A DNA stretch of 64,000 nucleotides from Oscillospiraceae bacterium. GTDB taxonomy: Bacteria > Bacillota > Clostridia > Oscillospirales > Oscillospiraceae. Location of the stretch: contig JAISHS010000025.1 of assembly GCA_031262405.1 (NCBI GenBank), positions 1-64,000 of the forward strand. The letters run 5' to 3'. Each line of letters starts with the position of its first letter. Position 1 is the stretch's first letter. The position numbers and the translations under genes are program-made. Below the pieces are notes generated by a model, which was not told where the DNA came from, did not search any database, and saw only the letters and a program-made list of their open reading frames with translations. Below, in pieces: positions 1-8,228 of the stretch.

Positions 1-193
1 TTTCGCGCACACTCTTGCGCGGAAGCGAGGGATATGGAGCTTGCTTCGACGAGGGGGCGCTTCGAAAAGCCCCCAATCGTTTTTCTCTTTCAGGCGTTAC
101 CCGGTTTCTCTTTTTGCGAACAAAAAGAGAAATGGGGTAACACCCCTCAGCGTGGGTTCCACGCTGTCACACCGCGTTGAAACGCGGAAATTG
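1..193. repeat. Cluster of back-to-back hairpins downstream of yihY
   Basis: No gene is supported here. Consecutive palindromes are visible: a stem of seven outer pairs plus twelve inner pairs (about 95-141, TTCG-type loop), AGCGTGG/CCACGCT with a 3-nt loop (149-165) and CCGCGTT/AACGCGG (172-187). On the minus strand GGGGT-GTT-ACCCC shares its ACCCC arm with the long stem, so the two foldings exclude each other. The stretch around 20-60 resembles 24740-24790 (shared ATCCCTCGC and CGTCG blocks on the minus strand), linking it to dispersed repeat family A. It may also end yihY transcription, although no T-run is present. Confidence 0.6.
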
Positions 194-1063
194 TCATGTG
201 TCCGCGCGACTCAATCCTCTGTCCTCTGTCCTCTCGCCTCTGTCCTCTGGAATTTTGTCCTTTCTAAGCACAAAATTCATTGCGTTGCACATTATCAAAA
301 TCAACCCGCAGGCATAGAGCCAGAGCATAAACACGATAATCGACGCCAGCGAGCCATAGAGCAGCGGATACCTCGAGGACACGTTAATGATATTCGAGAA
401 GAAAAAGCTTACGATTACAATCAGCACCGACGCTAAAATCGCCCCGGGAAAGACCTTAGTGCGCACGCCCTTGGGCGCCGTAATCCGATAGAGCGCGTAA
501 ATTATAAACATAAAGATCACCAGCAAAACCGGATACTTCACCGCCTGCCAGATGGAAATCCCCCGCAGGAGCGGAATCGCATTGGCAAGCCTCGTCATAA
601 TCCAGTTGCCGCTGACCATAACCAGCCCGCCGAAATAAATCGCCCCCAAAAACAGCAGCGAAAAGAGAAAGCTGAAGGCCAGCCCGAAGATACCCTTAAA
701 GCGCGACTCACCCTGAATGTCCGCCATAATCCCATGCAGCGTTCGAAAGGCCGCCGCCGAGGTGGTCAGCATTCCCAGCGCGCCCGCCGTTATAAGTCCG
801 GGGTTGTTGTGCAGCTGAACATAGTTGAGATAGTCTATAATAACGGTCAGCGCGCTCTCGGGAATAACCCCCTCGAAGTCCACCAGCGCAAGGCGCAAAT
901 CGGGCACCATGCCCACGAGCACGGCGTGTACGCAGATGAGCGTCGGAAAAACAGAGAGCATGAGGCAATAGGAGAGCGCCGCCGCTTTTCGCGGAACGTG
1001 CTTCCCGTCATAAATCTCCACCAGCTCGACTATCGCCGCTAATAATTTTTTCTTCCCCGTCAT
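194..1063 (-). CDS. YihY/BrkB family inner membrane protein
   Basis: 289-residue polytopic membrane protein of the YihY/BrkB family (UPF0761), with about six hydrophobic segments between residues 28 and 265. Early annotations called the family ribonuclease BN; no enzymatic role is accepted and its function is unknown. The start ATG is preceded by AGGAGAC. It is the last gene of the dcw run, separated from ftsZ by a strong hairpin, so it probably has some independent expression. Oddity: about the last 17 residues (after KIP, reading EDRGERTEDRG...) are translated from an AGAGGAC heptanucleotide array, so the C-terminal tail is repeat-derived and low in complexity. Family assignment is firm; function is not. 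Confidence 0.85.
   Translation of the reverse strand: MTGKKKLLAAIVELVEIYDGKHVPRKAAALSYCLMLSVFPTLICVHAVLVGMVPDLRLALVDFEGVIPESALTVIIDYLNYVQLHNNPGLITAGALGMLTTSAAAFRTLHGIMADIQGESRFKGIFGLAFSFLFSLLFLGAIYFGGLVMVSGNWIMTRLANAIPLLRGISIWQAVKYPVLLVIFMFIIYALYRITAPKGVRTKVFPGAILASVLIVIVSFFFSNIINVSSRYPLLYGSLASIIVFMLWLYACGLILIMCNAMNFVLRKDKIPEDRGERTEDRGLSRADT
214..249 (-). repeat. AGAGGAC heptanucleotide array inside the yihY 3' end
   Basis: Five 7-bp units on the minus strand: AGAGGAC, AGAGGCG, AGAGGAC, AGAGGAC, AGAGGAT, followed by TGAGTCGCGCGGAC. The units carry no stop codon in the yihY frame and are translated. The GAGTCGC motif after the array also follows heptad arrays of other sequence near serA and mazG. 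Confidence 0.85.
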
Positions 1064-1128
1064 GATAGTCTCCTATGAAGCCAAACCTCGTATTAGAAGA
1101 AAGAGGCCGAAGCCCTTTTCCGCCAAAC

Positions 1129-1164
1129 GAAGTTCCCCCCGCCACCCGTGGCGGGGGGAACTTC
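1129..1164 (-). terminator. Hairpin terminator between ftsZ and yihY
   Basis: Perfect 16-17 bp stem (GAAGTTCCCCCCGCCAC and its complement) with a 3-nt loop, just after the ftsZ stop codon. GC-rich, but the T-run is poor on both strands, so termination may be partial. Confidence 0.6.
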
Positions 1165-1175
1165 ATTATTGTAAC

Positions 1176-2303
1176 TCATTTAGAATTGAAAATCTTAAAA
1201 ATACTGTCGAAGGGATCCTCTTCCTTCGGTTTAGGCTGCGCAGCGGGTTTTTCAGAAACTGCCTCCGCCATCTCCGCCGCCGCGGTGAATAGCCCCTGCG
1301 ACTTCTCGGCTGGCTCACTCTTACTCACCTCAAATTTCTTTGACGGAGGCTCATCAAAACCCGTTGCTATAACTGTCACGCGGATTTCATCGTCCATGGT
1401 GTCGTCAAAGGTCGCGCCAAAGATGATGTTCGCCTCGGGATGCGCCGCCGCCTGAACGAGATTGGCCGCCGCTTCAACATCCTCGAGACCCATGTCGATA
1501 GAGCCGGTGATGTTGATAAGAACGCCTCTCGCGCCGTCTATCGAGGTCTCCATGAGCGGACTTGCAACCGCCGCGCGCGCGGCGTCCTCCGCCTTACCCT
1601 TGCCGACCGCGTGACCGACGCCCATATGGGCGAAGCCCGCGTCCTTCATGATGGTCGTGACGTCCGCAAAGTCTAGGTTGATAAAGCCCGTGTTCTTGAT
1701 GAGATCAGAAATGCTCGTAACCGCCTGATGCAAAACATCGTCCGCGATTTCAAAGGCATTGGCAAAGGTAACGCGCTGATCGGTGGCAAATTTCAGCCTG
1801 TCATTCGGGATGATGAGCAGAGAGTCAACCTTACCCAGAAGCTCCGCAATACCGGCGCCTGCCTGATCCATGCGGCGCTTGCCCTCAAAGCTAAAGGGCT
1901 TGGTTACAACGCCGACAGTAAGTATTCCCGACTCCCTGGCTATGTCCGCGATTGTCGGCGCGGCGCCCGTGCCGGTTCCGCCGCCCATTCCGGCGGTGAT
2001 GAAAACCATGTCCGCATCCTCAAAGCTCTTGGCAATGTTGTTGCGGCTCTCCTCAGCACTGCGGCGGCCGATGTCCGGATCGCTGCCCGCGCCCTGACCA
2101 TGCGTCAGCTTTTCGCCGATCTGAATCTTCTGAGTCGCGCTTGAAATTGAAAGAGCCTGCTTGTCCGTATTGATTGCAATAAACTCAACACCCTTAGTAC
2201 CGCTCTTTACCATTCTGTTCACGACGTTATTGCCCGCGCCGCCGACTCCGACGACCTTAATTGTCACCACATTCTCGGGACCGGTTTCAAGCTGAAACGA
2301 CAT
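1176..2303 (-). CDS. ftsZ: Cell division protein FtsZ
   Basis: Tubulin-like GTPase that polymerises into the Z-ring. The tubulin signature GGGTGTGAAP and the T7 loop (NLDFADV, with downstream DAGFAHMG) are intact. The ORF track starts at 2309, but GGGAGG lies only 2 nt before that ATG and 8 nt before the ATG at 2303, so the product is 375 residues beginning MSFQLETG. After the core comes an Ala/Glu/Lys/Pro-rich linker ending DPFDSIFKIFNSK. This terminal peptide lacks the proline of the usual D-I-P-x-F docking motif, and no ftsA lies beside the gene. A sigma-A promoter is present upstream. Confidence 0.98.
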   Translation of the reverse strand: MSFQLETGPENVVTIKVVGVGGAGNNVVNRMVKSGTKGVEFIAINTDKQALSISSATQKIQIGEKLTHGQGAGSDPDIGRRSAEESRNNIAKSFEDADMVFITAGMGGGTGTGAAPTIADIARESGILTVGVVTKPFSFEGKRRMDQAGAGIAELLGKVDSLLIIPNDRLKFATDQRVTFANAFEIADDVLHQAVTSISDLIKNTGFINLDFADVTTIMKDAGFAHMGVGHAVGKGKAEDAARAAVASPLMETSIDGARGVLINITGSIDMGLEDVEAAANLVQAAAHPEANIIFGATFDDTMDDEIRVTVIATGFDEPPSKKFEVSKSEPAEKSQGLFTAAAEMAEAVSEKPAAQPKPKEEDPFDSIFKIFNSK

Positions 2304-2407
2304 ATTCATAGCCTCCCATATTTTTTTACGGATACAACAGTCCAGCTAAACACTAATCATATTCGGTTTACACGTAGAGATCAGCATATTTTTTATGTAT
2401 TCGTCCT

Positions 2408-2436
2408 ATTGTATACCGAAAATTCCCTTTGGTCAA
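2408..2436 (-). promoter_or_regulatory. Sigma-A promoter of ftsZ
   Basis: On the minus strand TTGACC, 17 bp, TACAAT, about 100 bp upstream of the ftsZ start. It gives ftsZ expression separate from the rest of the dcw operon. Confidence 0.75.
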
Positions 2437-2507
2437 GGGTTCTTTGAAAAAACTTATGTGAACTATATAATTATTTTCAAAAATTTTCAAATTTTTTCAA
2501 AAATTAG

Positions 2508-2580
2508 CCTCGCAGAGTTTCGCCCCGCAGGGCGAAATTAATTCAAATCGTTTTTTTCAGCGACCTGTGCGGTGAAAAAC
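2508..2580. repeat. Dispersed repeat family A, copy 1 (partial)
   Basis: A 73-bp segment starting CCTCG(C)AGAG that matches 27581-27653 at all but about ten positions. It contains the hairpin TTTCGCCC-CGCA-GGGCGAAA; the second copy reads TTTTGCCC-CGCA-GGGCAAAA, a compensatory C:G to T:A change. It directly follows the ftsQ stop codon. Confidence 0.8.
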
Positions 2581-2583
2581 GAC

Positions 2584-3327
2584 TTACTCCGGCAGAAAGT
2601 TTGCCTGCTTGTCCTTCGTGAGGTCAAAAAAGCCCCGCGCGCCGTCGTCAAGCTGTGCGGCGGCGTTTTTGAGCAGCGTCAGCTTTGAGTCAAGGCCGTC
2701 TGCGTCGCCGAGCTTTACGGTGAAGCGGCCCAGATAAGTCAGCTGTGGGTTAGCGCTCGTCTCCAGATTAATCGTCGCGACGTCTGTGAGCATATCCGAA
2801 GCTTGCAGCGCCGTTAGCAGCGCCGCGAGATATTCAACCTTAAACCTATCCTCGTCCGGCACGGTGATCACACGCCCGGCAACAGGCTCAGTAATATAAA
2901 ACCCCGTGACGCTTAAGTAGTCTCCCAGCTCCTCGGCTGGACACTCCTCGAGCGCGCGGCAGTTGTTGTCGATGAGCCACCACTCGGTCTGCGACGGCAC
3001 ACAGGCAATTCTCCCGCTCTCGCGCACCTCAATAACAATCTTATTGGGAAGCGCGCGCTTAACCTCAACGCTTCCCGCATAGGGCAGCGCGTCCGTAATA
3101 CGCCCGGCGGCCGCCGCCCTATTGAGAAAGATTAAGTTTGAGCCGATCTCCAGTCCCGAGGCGTCAATGATCTCCTGCTCGGTATAGCGTCCCGCCCCCG
3201 TGACCTCAATGCTCGAGACCCGAAAGAAAACGCTCACCGCCAGCACAACCGCCGCCAGTATCAGCAGCACAGACACGGAGCCTACGAAGACCCCCGACCC
3301 CCGCCGTTTTTCGTATTCTTGTGTCAT
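2584..3327 (-). CDS. ftsQ: Cell division protein FtsQ/DivIB
   Basis: 247-residue bitopic protein: short basic cytoplasmic N-terminus (EKRRG), one membrane segment at about residues 14-36, a POTRA domain starting at SIEVTGAGRYTEQEI, then the beta-rich FtsQ domain. With FtsL and DivIC-type partners it links the Z-ring to the septal synthase FtsW-PBP. AGGTA precedes the start. It lies between murA and ftsZ, the standard dcw position, and is followed by a family A repeat and the ftsZ promoter. Confidence 0.9.
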   Translation of the reverse strand: MTQEYEKRRGSGVFVGSVSVLLILAAVVLAVSVFFRVSSIEVTGAGRYTEQEIIDASGLEIGSNLIFLNRAAAAGRITDALPYAGSVEVKRALPNKIVIEVRESGRIACVPSQTEWWLIDNNCRALEECPAEELGDYLSVTGFYITEPVAGRVITVPDEDRFKVEYLAALLTALQASDMLTDVATINLETSANPQLTYLGRFTVKLGDADGLDSKLTLLKNAAAQLDDGARGFFDLTKDKQANFLPE

Positions 3328-3355
3328 GGTTTTAGTACCTACTTTTTACGATACC

Positions 3356-3473
3356 AATTGAGAATTGAGAATGCAGAATTGAAAATTAGTGGAGTCGCGC
3401 AAAGCGCGACAATATTTTAATCATCGCAAAGCGATACCTTCATTGTCAATTGTCAATTCTCAATTCTCAATTA
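3356..3473. repeat. Fold-back repeat element (family B), copy 1
   Basis: Left arm of AATTGAG-type heptads (3356-3389), hairpin GTCGCGC-AAA-GCGCGAC (3394-3410), hairpin ATCGC-AAA-GCGAT (3423-3435), and a right arm of inverted heptads (3441-3473). The arms are inverted repeats of each other. The right arm runs into murA and supplies its last codons (ATT GAG AAT) and TGA stop. A second complete copy in the same orientation lies at 63640-63737. Confidence 0.9.
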
Positions 3474-4716
3474 GTTCAACCTCCGCGCCCAGTTCATTGA
3501 GAATCCTATCTAACCTCTCATATCCCCTGTTGATGTGACCCGAGTCAAATAGCTCAGTGCGGCCTTCGGCGGCGAGTGCCGCCGCGACAAGAGCCGCGCC
3601 GCCTCTCAAGTCCGTCGCCGTAACCCGCGCCGCCGAGAGACGCTCAACGCCCTTGATAATCGCAACGCGCCCGACAACGTCGATGTCCGCACCCAGACGG
3701 CGCATCTCAATCGCGTGGCGGAAACGGTTTTCAAAAATATTCTCCGTAAAGACCGTCGTGCCGACGGCCTTGAGACAGGCCGCCATAAGCAGCGGCTGAG
3801 CGTCCGTCGGAAAGGCGGGATAGGGCCCCGTTGATATCGGACGCGCCGCGCGAAGAGCGCCGCCGGCGCGAATCGAAACCCCCATGGAGGAGCGCGTAAT
3901 CTCACAGCCCATCTGCTCCAGAGCGGAAGTAACCGTCTCGAAATGCTCCGGAGTAACGCTCTTGAGAGAAACGTTCCCTCCGGCGCAGGCCGTAGAACAC
4001 AGCAGCGTCGCCGCGACTATCCTGTCGGTCATTACGCGGTGCCCAACTCTTTTCCGCGGCTCAAAGCCGCCTATTACAACGGTGCTCGTGCCCGCGCCCG
4101 AGACCCTCGCGCCCAGCTTTATAAGATAGTCCTGCAAATCTATAATTTCAGGCTCCCGCGCGGCATTCGTGATAACGGTCTCCCCCTCGGCGGCACAGGC
4201 AGAGAGCATCACGTTCTCCGTCGCCCCGACGCTGGGAAAGGCAAGATTAATTCTCCCGCCGCGCAGTCCCGAGTCACGGCAAAAAAGCTCCCCGCCCTGC
4301 TCGGTAATCTGCGCGCCTAGGGTACGCAGCGCCTCAAGATGCAGATCAACGGGTCTCGCGCCCAGCTCACAGCCCCCCGGATAGGAGATCTGAGCCGAGT
4401 GCGCTCTCGCGAGAATCGCCCCGAGAAAAATCACAGAGGAGCGCATCTCGCGCATGAGATAGTGAGGAATATCGGTTCCGGTCATCGGCCGCGAGTCTAT
4501 GTAAATTGTGTCCGCGTCCCTGTCAACAATGCAGCCCAAGTGCCGCAGAATTTCTATTGCCGCCTCGACGTCCGAGAGCATCGGGCAGTTTATAAGCTCC
4601 GTCTCGCAGCCGGTAATGATAGAGGCCGCCATAATGGGCAAAACCGCATTCTTGGAACCCTGAACCCTGATTTCTCCGTTAAGGCTATTTCCGCCGGTTA
4701 TTCTCCAGTTACTCAT
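3460..4716 (-). CDS. murA: UDP-N-acetylglucosamine 1-carboxyvinyltransferase
   Basis: Transfers enolpyruvate from phosphoenolpyruvate to UDP-GlcNAc, the first committed step of peptidoglycan synthesis, in the cytoplasm. The N-terminal GSKNAVLPIMAAS substrate loop and the fosfomycin-reactive cysteine in PGGCELGARPVD are present. The track's upstream ATG (4731) is rejected because GGAGG sits 8 nt before the ATG at 4716, giving 418 residues, normal for the family. The last codons and stop are contributed by the family B heptad array. It lies between murG and ftsQ. Confidence 0.97.
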   Translation of the reverse strand: MSNWRITGGNSLNGEIRVQGSKNAVLPIMAASIITGCETELINCPMLSDVEAAIEILRHLGCIVDRDADTIYIDSRPMTGTDIPHYLMREMRSSVIFLGAILARAHSAQISYPGGCELGARPVDLHLEALRTLGAQITEQGGELFCRDSGLRGGRINLAFPSVGATENVMLSACAAEGETVITNAAREPEIIDLQDYLIKLGARVSGAGTSTVVIGGFEPRKRVGHRVMTDRIVAATLLCSTACAGGNVSLKSVTPEHFETVTSALEQMGCEITRSSMGVSIRAGGALRAARPISTGPYPAFPTDAQPLLMAACLKAVGTTVFTENIFENRFRHAIEMRRLGADIDVVGRVAIIKGVERLSAARVTATDLRGGAALVAAALAAEGRTELFDSGHINRGYERLDRILNELGAEVELIEN

Positions 4717-4798
4717 AAATTCCCTCCGCACAGCATTTTCACGCCATACTATGCGTCGGGAGCGATTATTGATAATTTACGGGCAAAAACTTAGTCGT

Positions 4799-5950
4799 TT
4801 ATGCGTTTGAACCGTTCTTATGATTCTTTCTCGACGCCAGCTTCATCGCCGTTTCGGCAATGTTGCCCGTCGCGTCCAAAGCGCCCATTTTCTTCATCTG
4901 CCGTCCCATAGACTCCAGTCTCTCAGGTTTAGATAGCAGCGAGTCTATTTTGCCGAGCAGAGAGCTTGCAGTAACCGCTGTCTCCGGAATCACAATCGCC
5001 GCTCCCGCCTTTTCAAAGACCCGAGCGTTCTTCTCCTGATGGTTATTGGTTACATTCGGCGAGGGAATAAGCACAGCCGGCTTTCCGAGCGCTGCAAGCT
5101 CCGCCAGAGTCGAAGCCCCCGCGCGGCAGACTACAATATCCGCCGCCGAGCAAACAGGCGCCATATCGTAAATATACTCGCGCACATCAAAGCCGCGCGA
5201 CAGCAAATCTGTCAGACCGCGTCCGGCAAGCTTTTTCGCGAAAGCGGCGTAGCCTCCGCGTCCGGCGGAGTGTATCAGAGAAAAAGGCTCCGTCGCGGCG
5301 GCAATTTCAATCAAATCCGCCATGGTATCGTTCATAAACTGCGAGCCGAGACTGCCCCATACGGAAACCACCAGGCTCTTGCCTCCGTCCAGCCCCAGAG
5401 CCGCGCGGGCCTGAAGCTTATTTGCAGCTCCGAACCCTGCCCTCACGGGCGTGCCCGTTACCTCGACGCGCTCTGGCTTGGGATAGAGGCTCCGGCTCTC
5501 CTCAAGCCCGACAAGAATTTTATCCGCCGTGCGCGAGAGCATTTTTGTCGTGAGCCCCGGCTCGGCGTTGCTCTCGTGTATGAGCGTAGGAATGCCCTTG
5601 GCGTGCGCCGCCCTAAGCACGGGATAGCAGACATAGCCCCCCGTCCCGATAGCGACGTCGGGCTCGAACTCCTCAATAATCTTCTTCGCGGCGCTCGTCG
5701 CCGTGAGAACATTTTTAACGGTATTCAGATTGTGGCGCAGTCCATCCAAGCTCAGCGAGCGGGAAATGTTCGTAATCTCCACAGTCTCTAGCGGAAACCC
5801 CTCGCGCGGAACCAAGCTCTCCTCCATGCGCCCCGCCGCGCCTACAAAGAGCACCTGACTGTCGGGATGCAGCTGCATAAGCCTCTGCGCGACTCCCAGC
5901 GCGGGGTTAATATGTCCGGCGGTTCCGCCGCAGGTAAAAAGAAATCTCAT
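4799..5950 (-). CDS. murG: Undecaprenyl-PP-MurNAc-pentapeptide GlcNAc transferase
   Basis: Glycosyltransferase family 28 enzyme that adds GlcNAc to lipid I, giving lipid II on the inner membrane face. The N-terminal GGTAGHINPALGVA loop and the C-terminal donor-site region (CRAGASTLAELAALGKPAVLIP, then NNHQEKNA) are intact over 383 residues. Its ATG overlaps the ftsW stop by one base (TAATG), so the two are translationally coupled. Confidence 0.97.
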   Translation of the reverse strand: MRFLFTCGGTAGHINPALGVAQRLMQLHPDSQVLFVGAAGRMEESLVPREGFPLETVEITNISRSLSLDGLRHNLNTVKNVLTATSAAKKIIEEFEPDVAIGTGGYVCYPVLRAAHAKGIPTLIHESNAEPGLTTKMLSRTADKILVGLEESRSLYPKPERVEVTGTPVRAGFGAANKLQARAALGLDGGKSLVVSVWGSLGSQFMNDTMADLIEIAAATEPFSLIHSAGRGGYAAFAKKLAGRGLTDLLSRGFDVREYIYDMAPVCSAADIVVCRAGASTLAELAALGKPAVLIPSPNVTNNHQEKNARVFEKAGAAIVIPETAVTASSLLGKIDSLLSKPERLESMGRQMKKMGALDATGNIAETAMKLASRKNHKNGSNA

Positions 5951-7164
5951 TAGACCCCCTGTTCCGCCGCCTTCTTAATCTGACGGCTTTTGACGATTTT
6001 TCTCGTGGGAACGTCTCTGGAAATACTCAGAATAATCCCCATCTCGCCCAGCTGCATGAGCAGAGCCGTCCCTCCATAGCTGAAAAACGGCAGTGAAATT
6101 CCGGTGGCGGGAACAAGATTCGTACAGACCGCTACATTAAGTAAAACTTGAATCGCCAGCAGACTCGTGATCCCCGTGCACACCAAAAAGCCATAGCGAT
6201 CGCGGCAGTGAAGGGCAATCCAGAACCCGCGTATGATGAGCAGCGCGAAGAGAATGAGAATAAGCGTCGCGCCGATGAAGCCCAGCTCCTCGCAGATGAT
6301 AGAGAAGATATAGTCGTTGTGCTCCTCCGGAAGATAGAGATACTTCTGCCTGCTCTGCCCGAGCCCCAGCCCGAAGAGCCCGCCGCTGCCAATGGCATAG
6401 AGCGACTGCACAACTTGAAACCCGTCGTTTCGCGGGTCCGAAAAGGGATCCAGCCAGACCCCAATACGCTCGGACTCATAGCCCACGACGAAGAGCATGA
6501 TCCCCACGAGCCCCGCCACAAGCAGCGCGCCGCCCACGAACCACATTGTGCGCGTGCCCCCGACAAACATCATGATAAAGCCGATCCCGAGAATTATAAT
6601 ACAGGCCGACAAATGCGGCTGAAGCGCCAGCAGTCCGACAAGCACGACAAGAATAATCCCAAAGGGCAGCACCCCGCGCCTAAAGGTGCCCATGTCGTTT
6701 TTATACTCGCAAATTAGGTGGGCGAAATATAAAATCACGCCGACCTTGGCAATCTCAGAGGGCTGAATCGTAACCGGGCCGAGATTTATCCAGCGCGTCG
6801 CCTGCTCATTGCCGACGCCTATCACCAGCACCACCACCATCAGCACCCCTGCCCCGATTAGCACCCAAATAGCGCACTTCCGATAAAAATTTACCGGCAT
6901 TCTCGACGCCAAAAGCATCACGATAATGCCCCCGACCGCGAAGAGGAGCTGCCGCGTGAAATAGTAGGAGGCGTTGCCGCCGGTCTCATCTTTCAGATCA
7001 TAATATGCCGAGGCGTAGCTCGCGGAAAACACCATGACGACGCCGATTGTAAGCAGCAGCAGCGTCAGCATGAGAAAGGGCGCATCGATAGGCCCGCGCG
7101 AAATCCTTATGTCCCCGCGGTAATCGCGCAGCTTTTCCGAGTTTTCCACTGTTTTATATGCCAT
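5950..7164 (-). CDS. ftsW: SEDS-family septal peptidoglycan polymerase FtsW
   Basis: 404-residue SEDS glycosyltransferase with about ten membrane helices and the conserved late loop LPFFSYGGTALLMQLGEMG. FtsW polymerises lipid II at the septum with a class B PBP, here probably the PBP at 9792-12146. Its start lies inside the end of mraY (11-bp overlap) and its stop overlaps murG. The cytoplasmic N-terminus is long and charged. murD, which often sits between mraY and ftsW, is absent. Confidence 0.95.
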   Translation of the reverse strand: MAYKTVENSEKLRDYRGDIRISRGPIDAPFLMLTLLLLTIGVVMVFSASYASAYYDLKDETGGNASYYFTRQLLFAVGGIIVMLLASRMPVNFYRKCAIWVLIGAGVLMVVVLVIGVGNEQATRWINLGPVTIQPSEIAKVGVILYFAHLICEYKNDMGTFRRGVLPFGIILVVLVGLLALQPHLSACIIILGIGFIMMFVGGTRTMWFVGGALLVAGLVGIMLFVVGYESERIGVWLDPFSDPRNDGFQVVQSLYAIGSGGLFGLGLGQSRQKYLYLPEEHNDYIFSIICEELGFIGATLILILFALLIIRGFWIALHCRDRYGFLVCTGITSLLAIQVLLNVAVCTNLVPATGISLPFFSYGGTALLMQLGEMGIILSISRDVPTRKIVKSRQIKKAAEQGV

Positions 7165-8167
7165 ATCTGTTAAATACCCCGAAATAAGAGATTACCGCCA
7201 TCAGAATCGAAATCGCGGTGAACATAGTGAAAATCTGCTTCTCCGTGCGCTTTTTACCGCTCCAGCCGCCCATCTCAAGGTGGTGGTGAAAGGGAGCCAT
7301 CTTGAAAAAGCGCTTACCGTGGGTTATCTTAAAATACAAAACTTGAATTACATCCGAGAGCACCTCGGCTATATATATTATGCCGACAGTAACGATAATA
7401 AGCGGCATATCCATCGCAAAGGCCATCCCCGCGACGGCTCCGCCCAGAAACAGCGAGCCCGTGTCGCCCATAAAAACCTTCGCCGGGTAAAAATTAAAGG
7501 ACAAAAACGCAAGCAGCGCCCCCGCCAGCCCTGATGAAAAAATACCGCGCGCCATAAAGCTCTCTCCCCAGGTAAACGCGACAACGGAGAAGAAAATGAA
7601 CACGGGAATCGTAGTGCCCGTGGCAAGACCGTCCAGCCCGTCTGTGAGATTTACAGCGTTTACCGTCGCGACAATCGCAAACACCGCAAAGATAAAATAA
7701 AGCGCCTCCGGAAGCTGCACCGTAATATTGGCAAAGGGAATATAGAGCGCGGGCGAGATGAAGCCAAATTGCCGCAGCGCAAATACAAAAACCGTTGCCG
7801 CGGCCACCTGAAGAATAAATTTCTTCCCCGCCGTCAGCCCAAGATTTTGCTTCTTTTTGAGCTTATAATAGTCGTCCACAAAGCCGATTGCCCCAAAGGC
7901 AAGCGCAAAAGCCAGAACGAACAGGTGCCCGAAATCGCCGTCCGCAAACGCGCTGTAGCCCACGCCGACGCAGGCCGCCGCGCAGCCCACGATAAAGATG
8001 ACCCCGCCCATGGTGGGTGTGCCCGCCTTTGTCTTGTGCCAGCTCGGCCCGTCCTCGCGAATAGATTGCCCCGCCTTGACCCTTCTGAGAAAAGGCACAA
8101 AGACCAGACCCGTTATAAGCGCCGCGGCAAAGCCGATAATAAACGCCGCGCAAAGCTTTATTGTCAT
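7154..8167 (-). CDS. mraY: Phospho-N-acetylmuramoyl-pentapeptide transferase
   Basis: Integral membrane enzyme that moves phospho-MurNAc-pentapeptide to undecaprenyl phosphate, forming lipid I. Visible motifs: DDYYKLKKKQNLGLT, the catalytic NLTDGLDGLATG loop, FMGDTGSLFLGG and HHHLEMGGW. The 337 residues with about ten helices are normal for the family. It follows murE by about 60 bp; the usual intervening murF is missing. Confidence 0.97.
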   Translation of the reverse strand: MTIKLCAAFIIGFAAALITGLVFVPFLRRVKAGQSIREDGPSWHKTKAGTPTMGGVIFIVGCAAACVGVGYSAFADGDFGHLFVLAFALAFGAIGFVDDYYKLKKKQNLGLTAGKKFILQVAAATVFVFALRQFGFISPALYIPFANITVQLPEALYFIFAVFAIVATVNAVNLTDGLDGLATGTTIPVFIFFSVVAFTWGESFMARGIFSSGLAGALLAFLSFNFYPAKVFMGDTGSLFLGGAVAGMAFAMDMPLIIVTVGIIYIAEVLSDVIQVLYFKITHGKRFFKMAPFHHHLEMGGWSGKKRTEKQIFTMFTAISILMAVISYFGVFNRYGI

Positions 8168-8228
8168 ATCTTAAACCTCGTAAACTTTTTTGAAAATCAT
8201 CGCCGCAGAGCCTTGCTCAGAGCAAACC

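Noticed and set aside
3356-3473. Heptad arrays as CRISPR repeats
   Set aside because: Units are 7 bp with no spacers and no cas genes.
5039-5791. 250-residue plus-strand ORF
   Set aside because: Antisense shadow of murG with composition typical of GC-rich reverse frames.
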